Assembly (NCBI GenBank): GCA_028714895.1
Contig: JAQTLM010000014.1
Span: 1 to 53,759 of the forward strand
DNA from: Gallionella sp.
Lineage (GTDB): Bacteria > Pseudomonadota > Gammaproteobacteria > Burkholderiales > Gallionellaceae
DNA length: 53,759 nt
Direction: 5' to 3'
A program made the translations under genes and the position numbers. Position 1 is the stretch's first letter; each line of letters starts with the position of its first letter. The notes beneath the pieces are model-generated. The model was not told the origin of the DNA and did no database searches. It saw nothing but the letters and a program-made list of their open reading frames with translations. Positions 18,471-27,878 of the stretch are shown in pieces.

Positions 18471-19642
18471 GATTGCCCGATTTGTTGTTGCGCGGCCCGG
18501 CGCGCCTCGGCGTCCGCGCCCAGCACATCGTCCAGGCTGCCGACCGTACCGACCGGCAGCGCATCCAGCACCGCCTCGATGACACGCGGAATCGACAGGA
18601 AGGAAATCCGTTTATCGAGAAAAGCCGCCACCGCTACCTCGTTCGCGGCATTCAGCATCGCCGGGGCCGTGCCTGCCGCGCGCAATGCCTGATAGGCTAA
18701 TGCCAGACAGGGGAAACGCCCGAAGTCGGGCGCGGTGAAATCCATCGTCGCCACCTTGAACAAGTCCAGCGGCGCCACGCCGGAATCGATGCGCTCCGGC
18801 CAGGCCAGACCATAGGCGATCGGCGTGCGCATGTCGGGATTGCCGAGTTGCGCCAGCATTGAGCCGTCCACATATTCGACCAGCGAATGAATCACGCTCT
18901 GCGGGTGCACCACCACCTGGATATCATCGGCGCTTGCGTTGAACAGCCAGTGCGCCTCAATGACTTCCAGTCCCTTGTTCATCATGCTTGCCGAGTCCAC
19001 CGAAATCTTGCGCCCCATCACCCATTTGGGATGCGCGCACGCCTGTTCCGGCGTGACATGCTGCAACTCGTCGAGTGGCGTATTGCGGAACGGCCCGCCG
19101 GAGGCGGTGAGCAGAATACGGCGCACGCCGTTGCCCGCCAGGTTGCCATCATAGCCGCGCGGCAGCGCCTGAAAAATCGCATTGTGTTCGCTGTCGATCG
19201 GCAACAACACGGAACCGCTGGCGCGTACCGCATCCATGAACACGTTGCCCGCCATCACCAGCGTTTCCTTATTTGCCAGCAGGATTTTCTTGCCGGCGCG
19301 CGCTGCCGCCAGTGTCGGCCGCAACCCCGCCGCACCGACGATGGCCGCCATCACCGTATCGGCCTCGGGCAGAACAGAAACCTGCTCCAATGCCGCCGCG
19401 CCGCTCAACACCTCAATAGCCAGACCCGCTTCACTCACGCACTGGCGCAGCCGCACGGCGGCATCCTCATCCAGCAATACCGCATAGCGCGGCTTGAACT
19501 GCACACATTGCCGAAACAACAAATCGGCCTGGCAATTTGCCGTCAACGCAACAATTTGAAATTTACCGGGATGGCGCGCCACCACATCCAGCGTGCTGGT
19601 GCCGATACTGCCGGTAGAGCCGAGGATGACCAGATTTTGCAC
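18467..19642 (-). CDS. dxr: 1-deoxy-D-xylulose 5-phosphate reductoisomerase
   Basis: Dxr makes 2-C-methyl-D-erythritol 4-phosphate in the non-mevalonate isoprenoid pathway. The 391-residue enzyme has the NADPH-binding [14 protein letters not shown] at the N-terminus, [12 protein letters not shown] near 120, SASGGPFR-type and the metal site ([29 protein letters not shown]). I chose the GTG at 19642, four bases after the cdsA stop; the open frame extends further upstream only inside cdsA. Together with uppS it feeds undecaprenyl phosphate synthesis. Confidence 0.95.
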   Translation of the reverse strand: MQNLVILGSTGSIGTSTLDVVARHPGKFQIVALTANCQADLLFRQCVQFKPRYAVLLDEDAAVRLRQCVSEAGLAIEVLSGAAALEQVSVLPEADTVMAAIVGAAGLRPTLAAARAGKKILLANKETLVMAGNVFMDAVRASGSVLLPIDSEHNAIFQALPRGYDGNLAGNGVRRILLTASGGPFRNTPLDELQHVTPEQACAHPKWVMGRKISVDSASMMNKGLEVIEAHWLFNASADDIQVVVHPQSVIHSLVEYVDGSMLAQLGNPDMRTPIAYGLAWPERIDSGVAPLDLFKVATMDFTAPDFGRFPCLALAYQALRAAGTAPAMLNAANEVAVAAFLDKRISFLSIPRVIEAVLDALPVGTVGSLDDVLGADAEARRAAQQQIGQS

Positions 19643-19646
19643 GTCG

Positions 19647-20477
19647 TTAGCCCAGTTTCTGCAACAACATCGCCATCGCGGCAAGCGGCAGGGTCGAGGT
19701 CAAGGCATCGATGCGATCCAGCAATCCGCCGTGTCCCGGCAGCAACGCGCCGCTGTCCTTGACGCCTGCCTGGCGCTTGATCGCCGACTCGAACAAATCA
19801 CCGATCACCGCCAAACCCACCCACCACCAGGAAGCCAGCAGCAAAATCGGCAGCACTTCGCGATGCGCAAAGTAGGGGCTAAAGCTCCATACCAGCGCCA
19901 CATAAACCGATACGCCGAGCAGTGCGCCCGCCACGCCTTCCCAGGTCTTGCCCGGGCTGATGCTGGGAGCGAGCTTGTTTTTGCCGAATCTGCGTCCGGC
20001 GAAATAGGCCGCGATATCCGCCATCCACACCAGCCCCATCATGAACAACAAAATCCACGGCTGGGGGTTTGCGGCGCGCAAATCCAGCATCGCCAAACCG
20101 GTCGGAACCAGCACCGCCCATCCGGTCAGCGCCATGAGCAGCGGCTGACGAACCTTCCAGCCTGCCATCAACCAGGTCGGCACGATAATCAGCCACAGCA
20201 AGGCCGATACGACATAGACCGCCAGATGAATATAAACCTGTTGCGCTTCTGTGGTGCCGGCATCCGCCCACAGCAACCCCAGCATAAACAACAGGGTCAA
20301 CCCCCAGTAGATATTCGCCTTCCCGCCGCTCAACCCGGACAGGCGCGACCACTCGACGGCTCCCTGCATGACCATCGCCACAATCAGTGCCGCCCACACG
20401 GCAGGCGGCAGCGCAAACAGCACCGCCAACAGCAATGCCAGCAAAATGGCAGCGGTAAGCACCCGCAATTTAAGCAT
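19647..20477 (-). CDS. cdsA: phosphatidate cytidylyltransferase
   Basis: CdsA makes CDP-diacylglycerol for phospholipid synthesis. The 276-residue membrane protein has about eight hydrophobic segments and the C-terminal family signature ([33 protein letters not shown] region, about residues 223-255, with the metal-binding aspartates). The start is the ATG at 20477 ([10 protein letters not shown]), overlapping uppS by 8 bases; a longer open frame to 20675 is the uppS shadow. Confidence 0.94.
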   Translation of the reverse strand: MLKLRVLTAAILLALLLAVLFALPPAVWAALIVAMVMQGAVEWSRLSGLSGGKANIYWGLTLLFMLGLLWADAGTTEAQQVYIHLAVYVVSALLWLIIVPTWLMAGWKVRQPLLMALTGWAVLVPTGLAMLDLRAANPQPWILLFMMGLVWMADIAAYFAGRRFGKNKLAPSISPGKTWEGVAGALLGVSVYVALVWSFSPYFAHREVLPILLLASWWWVGLAVIGDLFESAIKRQAGVKDSGALLPGHGGLLDRIDALTSTLPLAAMAMLLQKLG

Positions 20478-21258
20478 CTGCTTTTCCCTGCTTGTCCAAC
20501 AACTGTTTGCCCGGCAACTGTTCGCTGGTCCGGCCAAAACGCCGTTCGCGCTTTTGATAGGAGGCGATCGCCGCATCCAGATCCTTGCGCCCGAACGCCG
20601 GCCACAGAACATCGGTGAAATACAGTTCGGTGTAGGCCAATTGCCACAACATGAAGTTGCTGATGCGCTGCTCACCGCCGGTACGGATGAACAAGTCCGG
20701 CTCGGGCGCGTCGCTCATGGAAAGATAGGGGGACAGATCCTCTTCCGCAAAACCTTGCGCCAGTTGCGGATGCTCCCTGAGCATGGCTTGCACCGCATGC
20801 ATCACGTCCCAGCGGCCGCCATAATTGGCGGCGATGGTCAGCGTCAGGCCGGTGTTATTAACGGTAAGGCGCTCGGCATGCTGCATGGCATGCTTGAGCT
20901 TGGCATCAAAGCGGCTGCGGTCGCCGATGATTTTCAGGCGAATGTTGTTTTCATGCAGCTTGGCGACTTCACGCTCAAGCATCTTCAGGAACAGCGACAT
21001 CAGAAAGGAAACCTCGTCGGCAGGACGCCGCCAGTTTTCGCTGCTGAACGCGAACACGGTCAAATACTCCACACCCAACTCGCGGCAGCTTTTCACCACC
21101 TCGCGCAACGCTTCCACGCCGCGCTGATGCCCCATCACACGCGGCAAAAAACGCTGCTTCGCCCAGCGTCCGTTGCCATCCATGATGATGGCAACATGAC
21201 GCGGAACGCGGGCAATATCCGGGATGATACGGGTGGAACTAGATGGGAGATTTGCCAT
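20470..21258 (-). CDS. uppS: undecaprenyl diphosphate synthase (cis-prenyltransferase)
   Basis: UppS builds the C55 carrier lipid for peptidoglycan and O-antigen. The 262-residue protein contains [16 protein letters not shown] near residue 21 (catalytic Asp), [24 protein letters not shown] near 70, and the C-terminal [19 protein letters not shown] and [13 protein letters not shown]. It is 20 bases downstream of frr. Confidence 0.96.
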   Translation of the reverse strand: MANLPSSSTRIIPDIARVPRHVAIIMDGNGRWAKQRFLPRVMGHQRGVEALREVVKSCRELGVEYLTVFAFSSENWRRPADEVSFLMSLFLKMLEREVAKLHENNIRLKIIGDRSRFDAKLKHAMQHAERLTVNNTGLTLTIAANYGGRWDVMHAVQAMLREHPQLAQGFAEEDLSPYLSMSDAPEPDLFIRTGGEQRISNFMLWQLAYTELYFTDVLWPAFGRKDLDAAIASYQKRERRFGRTSEQLPGKQLLDKQGKADA

Positions 21259-21278
21259 TATTCCAAGCTCGGTTGGAA

Positions 21279-21836
21279 CTAAACGGCCATCAGTTCGACT
21301 TCTTTGGCTGCCAATGCCTTGTCGATTTCAGCAACAAAACGATCTGTTAATTTTTGTACTTCATCCTGCAAACGACGCTCCACATCTTCGGCAATCTCTT
21401 TATTTTTAAGCGCTTCTTTGAGCGAATGATTGGCATCGCGGCGAATATTGCGCACCGCAATTTTGGCGTCTTCGCCCTCTGACTTGATCACCTTGATCAA
21501 GTCGCGGCGGCGTTCTTCGGTCAGCATCGGCATCGGCACGCGGATCAGATCGCCGTTGGTTGCCGGATTCAGCCCCAGATCGGAATCGCGTATCGCGCGC
21601 TCCACCGGACCGACCATATTTTTTTCCCACGGCTGCACGCCGATGGTGCGCGAGTCAACCAGCGTTACGTTAGCCACTTGAGTGATCAGTGTCGGGCTAC
21701 CGTAGTAATCCACCATCACATGATCCAGCAAGCCGGTATGCGCACGTCCGGTACGCACCTTACCCAAGTCAGCCTTCAGTGCATCCAGCGACTTTTGCAT
21801 TTTTTGTTCGGTCGTTTTTTTGATGTCGGTAATCAT
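21279..21836 (-). CDS. frr: ribosome recycling factor
   Basis: RRF splits post-termination ribosomes with EF-G. The 185-residue protein has the standard length and signatures: [23 protein letters not shown] N-terminus (here [20 protein letters not shown]), [20 protein letters not shown], and [20 protein letters not shown] near residue 110. It follows pyrH after a 132-base gap that contains hairpins. Confidence 0.96.
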   Translation of the reverse strand: MITDIKKTTEQKMQKSLDALKADLGKVRTGRAHTGLLDHVMVDYYGSPTLITQVANVTLVDSRTIGVQPWEKNMVGPVERAIRDSDLGLNPATNGDLIRVPMPMLTEERRRDLIKVIKSEGEDAKIAVRNIRRDANHSLKEALKNKEIAEDVERRLQDEVQKLTDRFVAEIDKALAAKEVELMAV

Positions 21837-21853
21837 GATTTATCTCCTGAATC

Positions 21854-21939
21854 AACGGGTATGGCAACTATGCCACCTCCGATAAAACTCGCCATACCCG
21901 TTTCCCTCACCTCAATCCTCTCCCGCAAGCGGGAGAGGA
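21854..21939. repeat. two palindromes between pyrH and frr
   Basis: AACGGGTATGGC (21854-21865) pairs with GCCATACCCGTT (21891-21902). A second palindrome, TCCTCTCCCGC/GCGGGAGAGGA with a 2-base centre, spans 21916-21939. They may act as an mRNA processing or partial termination site between pyrH and frr; no T-run is present. Confidence 0.65.
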
Positions 21940-21968
21940 GGCAAACGAATCGCTGCGCGAGTTTCACG

Positions 21969-22685
21969 TTAATCGACGCGCACCAGCGTGCCCTCACCTT
22001 CGCCCATCACCACACGCTTCAACGCACCCGTCTTGAAAATACTGAATACGATAATCGGCAGTTTCTGGTCGCGGCACAGCGTCAACGCCGTCGCATCCAT
22101 CACCTTGAGATTCTTGCCGATCGCCTCATCGAAGCTCAGGCTTTGATAACGGATCGCATCGGGGTCTTTCTTGGGGTCGGCGGTATAAACACCATCCACC
22201 TTGGTGGCCTTGATCACCACGTCGGCAGACATTTCCACGCCGCGCAACGCGGCAGCGGTGTCGGTAGTAAAGAACGGGCTACCGATACCGGCCGCGAAGA
22301 TTACCACCTTGCCATCTTCCAGATAACGCAACGCCTTGCCGCGTATGAACGGCTCGGCGACCTGCTCCAGGCTCAGCGCGGATTGCACGCGGCAATCCAG
22401 CCCGGCGCGCTTCATCGCATCCTGCAACGCCATGGCATTCATCACCGTGGCCAGCATACCCATGTAATCTGCAGTCGCCCGATCCATCCCCGCCGCAGCC
22501 GGAGCCACGCCGCGGAAAATATTGCCGCCACCGATCACGATCGCCACTTCCACGCCCAGCCCGACTACTTCCGCAATCTCGGCGACGATGCGCTCAATCA
22601 CCGCGCGATTGATGCCGTAGCTGTCGTCGCCCATCAGGGCTTCGCCCGACAGCTTGAGCAGGATGCGTTTGTAGGCCGGCTTCAT
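21969..22685 (-). CDS. pyrH: UMP kinase
   Basis: PyrH phosphorylates UMP to UDP. The 238-residue protein shows [13 protein letters not shown] near the N-terminus, [19 protein letters not shown] near 45-63, [18 protein letters not shown] near 75 and [17 protein letters not shown] near 165. I start at the ATG at 22685; a TTG three codons earlier overlaps tsf. Spacing to the tsf stop is 5 bases. Confidence 0.96.
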   Translation of the reverse strand: MKPAYKRILLKLSGEALMGDDSYGINRAVIERIVAEIAEVVGLGVEVAIVIGGGNIFRGVAPAAAGMDRATADYMGMLATVMNAMALQDAMKRAGLDCRVQSALSLEQVAEPFIRGKALRYLEDGKVVIFAAGIGSPFFTTDTAAALRGVEMSADVVIKATKVDGVYTADPKKDPDAIRYQSLSFDEAIGKNLKVMDATALTLCRDQKLPIIVFSIFKTGALKRVVMGEGEGTLVRVD

Positions 22686-22690
22686 GGCGT

Positions 22691-23590
22691 TCAACCCTTG
22701 GCGGCAGCCGCTGCGGCAGCCACTTCCGCCGCATAGTCTTCGACCTTTTTCTCGATGCCCTCGCCGACCACGAACATCTGGAACGCGGTCACCGAAGCGC
22801 CCTTGCCCTTCAGCAATTGCTCGATAGTCTGCTTGCCATCTTCCGCCTTGACGAATACCTGCCCGAGCAGCGTCACTTCCTTGAGGAATTTCTGCACCGT
22901 GCCATCGGCGATCTTCTCCAGCATCGCTTCCGGTTTGCCGCCTTCGCGCGCCTTCTCGATGGCGATGCGGCGTTCGGTAGCGATATCTTCCGGATTCACG
23001 CCGGACGCATCGATCGACTTCGGTTTGCTCGCCGCGATGTGCATCGCGATGTCGCGGCCCATTGCTTCGTCGCCGCCGGCAAAGTCCAGCAGCACACCGA
23101 TCTTGCTGCCGTGCAGGTAGCTGGACAGCTTGCCGGTAGTGGTCGCGTAGCGCTCGAAACGGCGGATACTGACGTTTTCGCCGAGCTTCATCAGCAGCGC
23201 CTTGCGGGTCTCCTCCACGCTAGCGGAACCGTTGGCGATCGCCATACCGGACAAGGCTTCAATATCGGCCGGATTGTTCTTCGCCACCGTCTCGGCAACA
23301 TTTTTTGCGAATGCGACGAAGTCATCATTCTTGGCCACGAAGTCGGTTTCGCAGTTCACTTCCGCCACCGCACCGGTCTTGCCGTCCACCGCGATAAACG
23401 CGCTGACTACGCCTTCGGCGGTTACGCGGGAGGATGCCTTGCTCGCCTTCGCGCCGCTCTTGATGCGCATTTGCTCTTCAGCCACCTTGAAGTCGCCGTT
23501 GGCTTCAACCAGCGCCCTTTTACATTCCATCATGCCCAGGCCGGTTGCCTCGCGCAGCTCCTTGACCATGCTTGCAGTAATTTCTGCCAT
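22691..23590 (-). CDS. tsf: elongation factor Ts
   Basis: EF-Ts exchanges nucleotide on EF-Tu. The 299-residue protein has the family N-terminal UBA domain [19 protein letters not shown] with MMECKRAL, the core [17 protein letters not shown], and HIAASKP. The ATG at 23590 has GGAG 8 bases upstream. An intrinsic terminator-like hairpin lies between rpsB and tsf, so tsf is probably made at a lower level than rpsB. Confidence 0.96.
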   Translation of the reverse strand: MAEITASMVKELREATGLGMMECKRALVEANGDFKVAEEQMRIKSGAKASKASSRVTAEGVVSAFIAVDGKTGAVAEVNCETDFVAKNDDFVAFAKNVAETVAKNNPADIEALSGMAIANGSASVEETRKALLMKLGENVSIRRFERYATTTGKLSSYLHGSKIGVLLDFAGGDEAMGRDIAMHIAASKPKSIDASGVNPEDIATERRIAIEKAREGGKPEAMLEKIADGTVQKFLKEVTLLGQVFVKAEDGKQTIEQLLKGKGASVTAFQMFVVGEGIEKKVEDYAAEVAAAAAAAKG

Positions 23591-23615
23591 CTTCAAACTC
23601 CATAATAAAACTTAT

Positions 23616-23639
23616 AAAAAAAGGGGCTCGCGCCCCTTT
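23616..23639 (-). terminator. attenuating terminator between rpsB and tsf
   Basis: On the minus strand an 8-bp stem (AAAGGGGC with GCCCCTTT, loop GCGA) is followed directly by a run of seven T. This is a standard Rho-independent terminator within the rpsB-tsf operon, so partial read-through is expected. E. coli has a comparable signal at the same place. Confidence 0.8.
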
Positions 23640-23656
23640 ACGCGCCTTGGTGAAGC

Positions 23657-24388
23657 TCAGGCGGCTTGTCCTTCTGTTTCTGCGACCTGCTCGACCAATT
23701 CATTCAGGGCTTGCGCACGGCCTTCCAGCACCGCATCGGCGATGCCGCGGGCATACAGGCGAATCGCCTGTGTAGAGTCGTCGTTGCCGGGAATAATGTA
23801 GTCCACGCCGAGCGGAGAATTGTTGGTATCGACGATGCCGATTACCGGGATGCCCAGCTTCTGCGCTTCAACGATGGCGCCCTTTTGATAGCCCACGTCA
23901 ATCACAAACAGCGCGGTCGGCAAACCTGGCATATCCTTGATACCGCCCAGGCTGCGATCCAGTTTTTCCAATTCACGCTTCATCATCAACGCTTCTTTCT
24001 TGGAAATTTTTTCATTCGTGCCATCGAGAGTCATCTGCTCCAAGTCACGCAGGCGCTTGATGGATTGTTGCACGGTCTTGTAGTTGGTCAGCATACCGCC
24101 CAGCCAGCGATGATTCACGAACGGCGAACCCGCACGGACCGCTTCCTCCTGCAGGATGTCGCGCGCCTGGCGCTTGGTCGCCACAAACAAAATCGTGCCT
24201 TTTTTGGCGGACAGCTTGCGCACGAACGCCTCAGCTTCGGCAAACAGCGTGACGGTTTTTTCCAGGTTGATGATGTGAATCTTGTTGCGATGGCCGAAGA
24301 TGAATGGTGCCATCTTGGGATTCCAGAAACGGGTTTGGTGGCCGAAATGAACACCAGCCTCCAGCATTTGACGCATAGTTACAGCCAT
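23657..24388 (-). CDS. rpsB: 30S ribosomal protein S2
   Basis: S2 is a late-binding small-subunit protein. The 243-residue product starts [20 protein letters not shown] and contains [37 protein letters not shown] near 105 and [20 protein letters not shown] near 190. GGAG lies 5 bases before the ATG. It is the first gene of the 15-gene superoperon reaching rnhB. Confidence 0.97.
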   Translation of the reverse strand: MAVTMRQMLEAGVHFGHQTRFWNPKMAPFIFGHRNKIHIINLEKTVTLFAEAEAFVRKLSAKKGTILFVATKRQARDILQEEAVRAGSPFVNHRWLGGMLTNYKTVQQSIKRLRDLEQMTLDGTNEKISKKEALMMKRELEKLDRSLGGIKDMPGLPTALFVIDVGYQKGAIVEAQKLGIPVIGIVDTNNSPLGVDYIIPGNDDSTQAIRLYARGIADAVLEGRAQALNELVEQVAETEGQAA

Positions 24389-24499
24389 GATTACTCCAAT
24401 CGTAAGGGTTAAAAACTACCACTCGCCAGCCTGACCCGTATGGGCACCCCAACTTGCGCGAGCGGGAAATTCGCCCCGGACTATCCCGGAGCGGCGCGC

Positions 24500-24529
24500 A
24501 TTCTATCACCAATGCGGCACTTCCCTCAA
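24500..24529 (-). promoter_or_regulatory. candidate rpsB promoter
   Basis: TTGAGG (24524-24529 complement) and TAGAAT (24500-24505 complement) are separated by 18 bp on the minus strand. They would give a leader of about 105 bases before rpsB. The leader is the expected place for feedback control by S2, but I could not define a fold. Confidence 0.5.
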
Positions 24530-24560
24530 CCCGAACCGACGCTTGCCTTGCATCGCAACC

Positions 24561-27458
24561 CTATTCGCGCAAGATCGCCAGTGGCGGCAGCACGGTCAAT
24601 CGCCGCGTACCCAGCCAGCCCGCCAGCATCACCACCAGCATGCCGCCCAGCCCGCCGATCGGCCAGATGACGGTGCTCGCCTGATACGGAATTTCCAGAA
24701 CGAAGCGCGCCAGCACCCAGCCCAGCAGCACCGCGCCGCCGCCGGAGAACAGGCCGCTCAACAACCCCAGCACGGCAAATTCGCTCAGGTGCAAGCGGCG
24801 CAGGTAGCGGCTGTCCGCACCCAGCGTGCGCAGGATCGCTGCCTCGCGAATGCGCTCGTCCTGCGTGGCAAGCAGCGCGGCATACAGCACCGCGAGGCCG
24901 CTAAACAGCGTGAACACAAACACCACCGTGACGGTTTGCGCGATCTGGTCCATGATGCCGCGCACTTGCGCAATCAACGCGCCGGTGTCGATCACCAGCA
25001 TCGTAGGGAATTCCCGCACCAGTTGATCGCCAACGCGAACTTTGTCCGGCGGCAAATAGAAGCTGGTCAGATAGCTCACCGGAAAATCCCTGAGCAGCTC
25101 CGGCGTGGTGATCACAAAGAAATTCACCTTCATCGAATCCCATTGCACCTTGCGCAGATTGACCACCCGCGCGGTGAAAGGCGTAGCCCCCACCTCGTAG
25201 GTAAGCTCGTCGCCGAGATGGATGCCGAGCCGTTCGGCGATGCCCTCCTCCACCGAAAGCTCCTTGCGCTCGCTTGGAATTTCGTCATTCCGGCCCTTCG
25301 TCAGGCTCAGGACAGGCTGACCTTCGGTCAGGCCGGAATCCAGTGTTTGTAATGAACTGGACACCGGCCTTCGCCGGTTAACCAGCGACTTGTCCGCTTG
25401 CGGGTTTAGTCGAATGGCTAGTGGCTCCATCAGTGACGACGTATTTGTATCCGCACTTTGAGGTGTCCACCAACTGCCGCTCACCAACTCGTTCCAGCCC
25501 GGCATCTTTTCAGCCCAAGACAGATTGAATTCGCGCTCCACCATTTCGCGAGCATGTGGATCGGGATAGCTGTCGCCGTTGATTGGGACGTGATTAATGG
25601 CAACCAGCCTGCCGCGAACCATCGGCATCAACTCCGGTTGCGGCACGGACTGCCGCGAAAAAAAATCACGCAGAGGTTGCTGCTGGTCGGGCTGGATGTT
25701 CACGACGAAGCGGTTCGGCGTTTCCGGCGGCAGCTTGCCCTGCCAGCTTTGCAGCAAATCGCCGCGCACCAGCGTCAATAACAGCAACGCCATGCCGCCC
25801 AAGCCGAGCGCCACCACCTGCAGCGCGGAGTCGCGCCCGTGCCTCACCAAACTGGCAAGGGCATATTGCAGACTCTTTGCATATTGTAGGAGCGAGCCCT
25901 GCTCGCGACCATCAGCCTGTTCGCGAGCAGGGCTCGCTCCTACAAAGCGCCAATCCCGCTGCGAAATTCGATGCAAGCCGTGCAGCAGCAGCCAAGCCAG
26001 CACGCCGAAGCACAACAGCCCGGCAAGCAGCCCGCCCAGCATCGCGAAGCCTAATTCGAACGAGCCCGCCTGCCACAGGAACAAGCCTGCCAGCACCAGC
26101 ACGGCGAGGCCGTAGGCCAGCAAGGCGTTCGCCTGCGGCGCGCCCAGTTCGCGGCGCAGCACGCGCAACGGCGATACCTTGCGCAGTTGCAGCAGCGGCA
26201 GGAAAGCGAAGCCGAGCAGCAGCGCAAAGCCGCTGGCCGCGCTCTTGATCGCGGGCAGCACGGAAGGCTGTGGCAGCTCCGTATCGCGCATCGATTCGAT
26301 AAATCCGACCAGCACCGCCTGCGTGGCATAGCCGAGCAGGCAGCCGAGCAGCACCGCGACCACGCCGAGCAGCAGGAACTGGCAGAGGAACAGGCGCAGC
26401 ACCTGCCCCTGCTGCGCGCCGAGGCAGCGCAGCATCGCGCAGGTATCCAGGTGGCGCAGCACGAAACGCCGCGCTGCCAGCGCCATCGCCGCACCCGCGA
26501 GGATCGCCGCGGTCAGCGCGGCCAGCCCGAGGAAATGCTCGGCGCGTTCCAGCGCGGTGCGTATTTCCGGCCGCGCATCGCGCACGTCCTCCAGTTTCTC
26601 GCCATTCGAAAGTTTCGGCTTCAGCTCGTCGCGCAACGCCTCGACCTGCCGCGCCTCGCCCGCGACCATCAGGCGGTAAACGATGCGGCTGCCTTCCTGC
26701 AGCAGGCCCGTCGCGGCGAGGTCGTCGCCGTTCATCAGCACGCGCGGCGCAAAGCTGTAGAAACCGACCGCCCGATCGATGTCGCGCACGATGCGCGCCG
26801 CCACCGTGAAGCGCTGCGTGCCGATGCCAACCTCGTCGCCGACGCGCAAATCCAGCCGGCGCAGCAGGCGCCCGTCCACCCACACCGTGCCGCGCACAGG
26901 GATGGAGCCAGTCGCTCCATCTCCCTTCAAACCAGCGTCATTCCGGCGAAGGCCGGAATCCAGATGATTATTAATTCCCCACGAAAGTGGGGCAACATCA
27001 TGATCTTGTCCGCTACGCGGTATGTTTTTTATGACTGGATTCCGGCCTTCGCCGGAATGACGGCCTGATGGATTATTTGGGTTTAGAAGGGAAGCCGGAT
27101 CGATCTCAATCCTGCCGCGCAACGGATAGCCCGCCTCCACCGCCTGAATCTCGGAGAGCAGGGTCTGCTCGCGATGCGCCACCATGCTCAGAAACGCGCG
27201 GCTCTCCACCGTCCGCAGCCCGCGCGCCTCGGCCATGCCGCGATAGGCAGGCGGCAGCGGGCGCGCGGAAACGATGCGCAAATCCGCGCCGATCAGGCTG
27301 GTCGCCTCCTGCTGCAACGCCAGCCGCACGCGGTCGGCGAACAGCCCGACGGTGGCGAGGCTGCCCACCGCCAGCACCAGCGCCAGCAGCAGCACGCGCC
27401 ACTCCCCGGCGCGCCAGTCGCGGCGCAGGAGGTTGAGGGAGAGGCGGAGGAGGTTCAT
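24561..27458 (-). CDS. ybbP: FtsX-like ABC transporter permease (YbbP type) with three in-frame repeat insertions
   Basis: The 965-residue membrane protein has the YbbP/LolC-like layout: an N-terminal membrane anchor (WRVLLLALVLAVGSLATVGL), a periplasmic domain, then two FtsX permease domains, with the final block near residues 830-960. It should pair with the YbbA ATPase encoded at 31689-32372; the family function is not firmly established, and lipid or lipoprotein handling is inferred. The usual size is about 800-850 residues. The excess is explained by dispersed DNA repeats read in frame at about residues 133-175, 506-525 and 674-726. The frame is open throughout, so the protein may still be made, with low-complexity loops at these places. 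Confidence 0.88.
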   Translation of the reverse strand: MNLLRLSLNLLRRDWRAGEWRVLLLALVLAVGSLATVGLFADRVRLALQQEATSLIGADLRIVSARPLPPAYRGMAEARGLRTVESRAFLSMVAHREQTLLSEIQAVEAGYPLRGRIEIDPASLLNPNNPSGRHSGEGRNPVIKNIPRSGQDHDVAPLSWGINNHLDSGLRRNDAGLKGDGATGSIPVRGTVWVDGRLLRRLDLRVGDEVGIGTQRFTVAARIVRDIDRAVGFYSFAPRVLMNGDDLAATGLLQEGSRIVYRLMVAGEARQVEALRDELKPKLSNGEKLEDVRDARPEIRTALERAEHFLGLAALTAAILAGAAMALAARRFVLRHLDTCAMLRCLGAQQGQVLRLFLCQFLLLGVVAVLLGCLLGYATQAVLVGFIESMRDTELPQPSVLPAIKSAASGFALLLGFAFLPLLQLRKVSPLRVLRRELGAPQANALLAYGLAVLVLAGLFLWQAGSFELGFAMLGGLLAGLLCFGVLAWLLLHGLHRISQRDWRFVGASPAREQADGREQGSLLQYAKSLQYALASLVRHGRDSALQVVALGLGGMALLLLTLVRGDLLQSWQGKLPPETPNRFVVNIQPDQQQPLRDFFSRQSVPQPELMPMVRGRLVAINHVPINGDSYPDPHAREMVEREFNLSWAEKMPGWNELVSGSWWTPQSADTNTSSLMEPLAIRLNPQADKSLVNRRRPVSSSLQTLDSGLTEGQPVLSLTKGRNDEIPSERKELSVEEGIAERLGIHLGDELTYEVGATPFTARVVNLRKVQWDSMKVNFFVITTPELLRDFPVSYLTSFYLPPDKVRVGDQLVREFPTMLVIDTGALIAQVRGIMDQIAQTVTVVFVFTLFSGLAVLYAALLATQDERIREAAILRTLGADSRYLRRLHLSEFAVLGLLSGLFSGGGAVLLGWVLARFVLEIPYQASTVIWPIGGLGGMLVVMLAGWLGTRRLTVLPPLAILRE
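25283..25437. repeat. nested repeats inside ybbP
   Basis: A CGTCATTCCGGC...GCCGGAATCCAG palindrome (25283-25343) is itself interrupted by 37 bases of another repeat (CTTCGTCAGGCTCAGGACAGG type). It is followed by a CACCGGCCTTCGCCGG half-element and by a copy of the AGTCGAATGGCTAGT family (about 25380-25437). The whole block is translated as residues 674-726 of YbbP. Confidence 0.75.
25886..25943. repeat. GTAGGAGC palindrome inside ybbP
   Basis: Two perfectly complementary 23-base arms starting GTAGGAGCGAGCCCTG flank a 12-base loop. GCATATTG occurs twice just before it (25861 and 25879), which may be a footprint of insertion or slippage. It is translated in frame as about residues 506-525 of YbbP. 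Confidence 0.85.
26936..27062. repeat. MITE-like element inside ybbP
   Basis: A 127-bp unit with perfect 28-bp terminal inverted repeats (outer end CGTCATTCCGG). The frame on the minus strand is open through it and codes for about residues 133-175 of YbbP. A short GATGGAGC/GCTCCATC palindrome lies just beside it at 26901-26920. Confidence 0.88.
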
Positions 27459-27510
27459 TTCTTATTCACAGGAATACGTGCTTCGTCATCGACAATTTTG
27501 CTCTGCGGGC

Positions 27511-27840
27511 TTACTGACCTACGAGTTTTTCTGGCGTGATTTCGCCGAGAAAATTGGCGGCTTCTAAAGCAGATTCCAGTGCCGGAATCATATCTTGTGC
27601 AGCTAAAGCTGCCTCTCCCTCTCCATGCACAGCCATCACATTAAAGACCTGCAATGCCAAATCCACCGCTTCATATAAATCAGGAGCTGCTGCAATCACG
27701 CTTGCTCTCGCGAGCATCTTCTCTTTAGATGCAGCGATTATCGAAGCAATTTTATGATCACTCTGATCGAAGATCGCGGGGTTCTCGCCATCGGACTCCC
27801 ACACAATTTTCCATACGCCAGCCTGCATTTGCTCTGCCAT
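27511..27840 (-). CDS. small unknown protein downstream of the nuclease-helicase
   Basis: A 109-residue acidic soluble protein that I do not recognise. The middle part (ARASVIAAAPDLYEAVDLAL) resembles a short alanine-rich motif common in phage-encoded and mobile-element proteins of unknown role. The ATG has AAGGAA 6 bases upstream. It starts 38 bases after the helicase stop on the same strand, so the two are probably co-transcribed. It could be a partner or modulator of the helicase; this is inference from position only. Confidence 0.7.
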   Translation of the reverse strand: MAEQMQAGVWKIVWESDGENPAIFDQSDHKIASIIAASKEKMLARASVIAAAPDLYEAVDLALQVFNVMAVHGEGEAALAAQDMIPALESALEAANFLGEITPEKLVGQ

Positions 27841-27878
27841 TTTGAGTTCCTTAAATTTGAATGTTATTGCGACAGTTT

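Noticed and set aside
20478..20675. N-terminal extension of CdsA
   Set aside because: It is the shadow of uppS and rich in Ser, Cys and Arg; the hydrophobic protein starts at MLKLRV.
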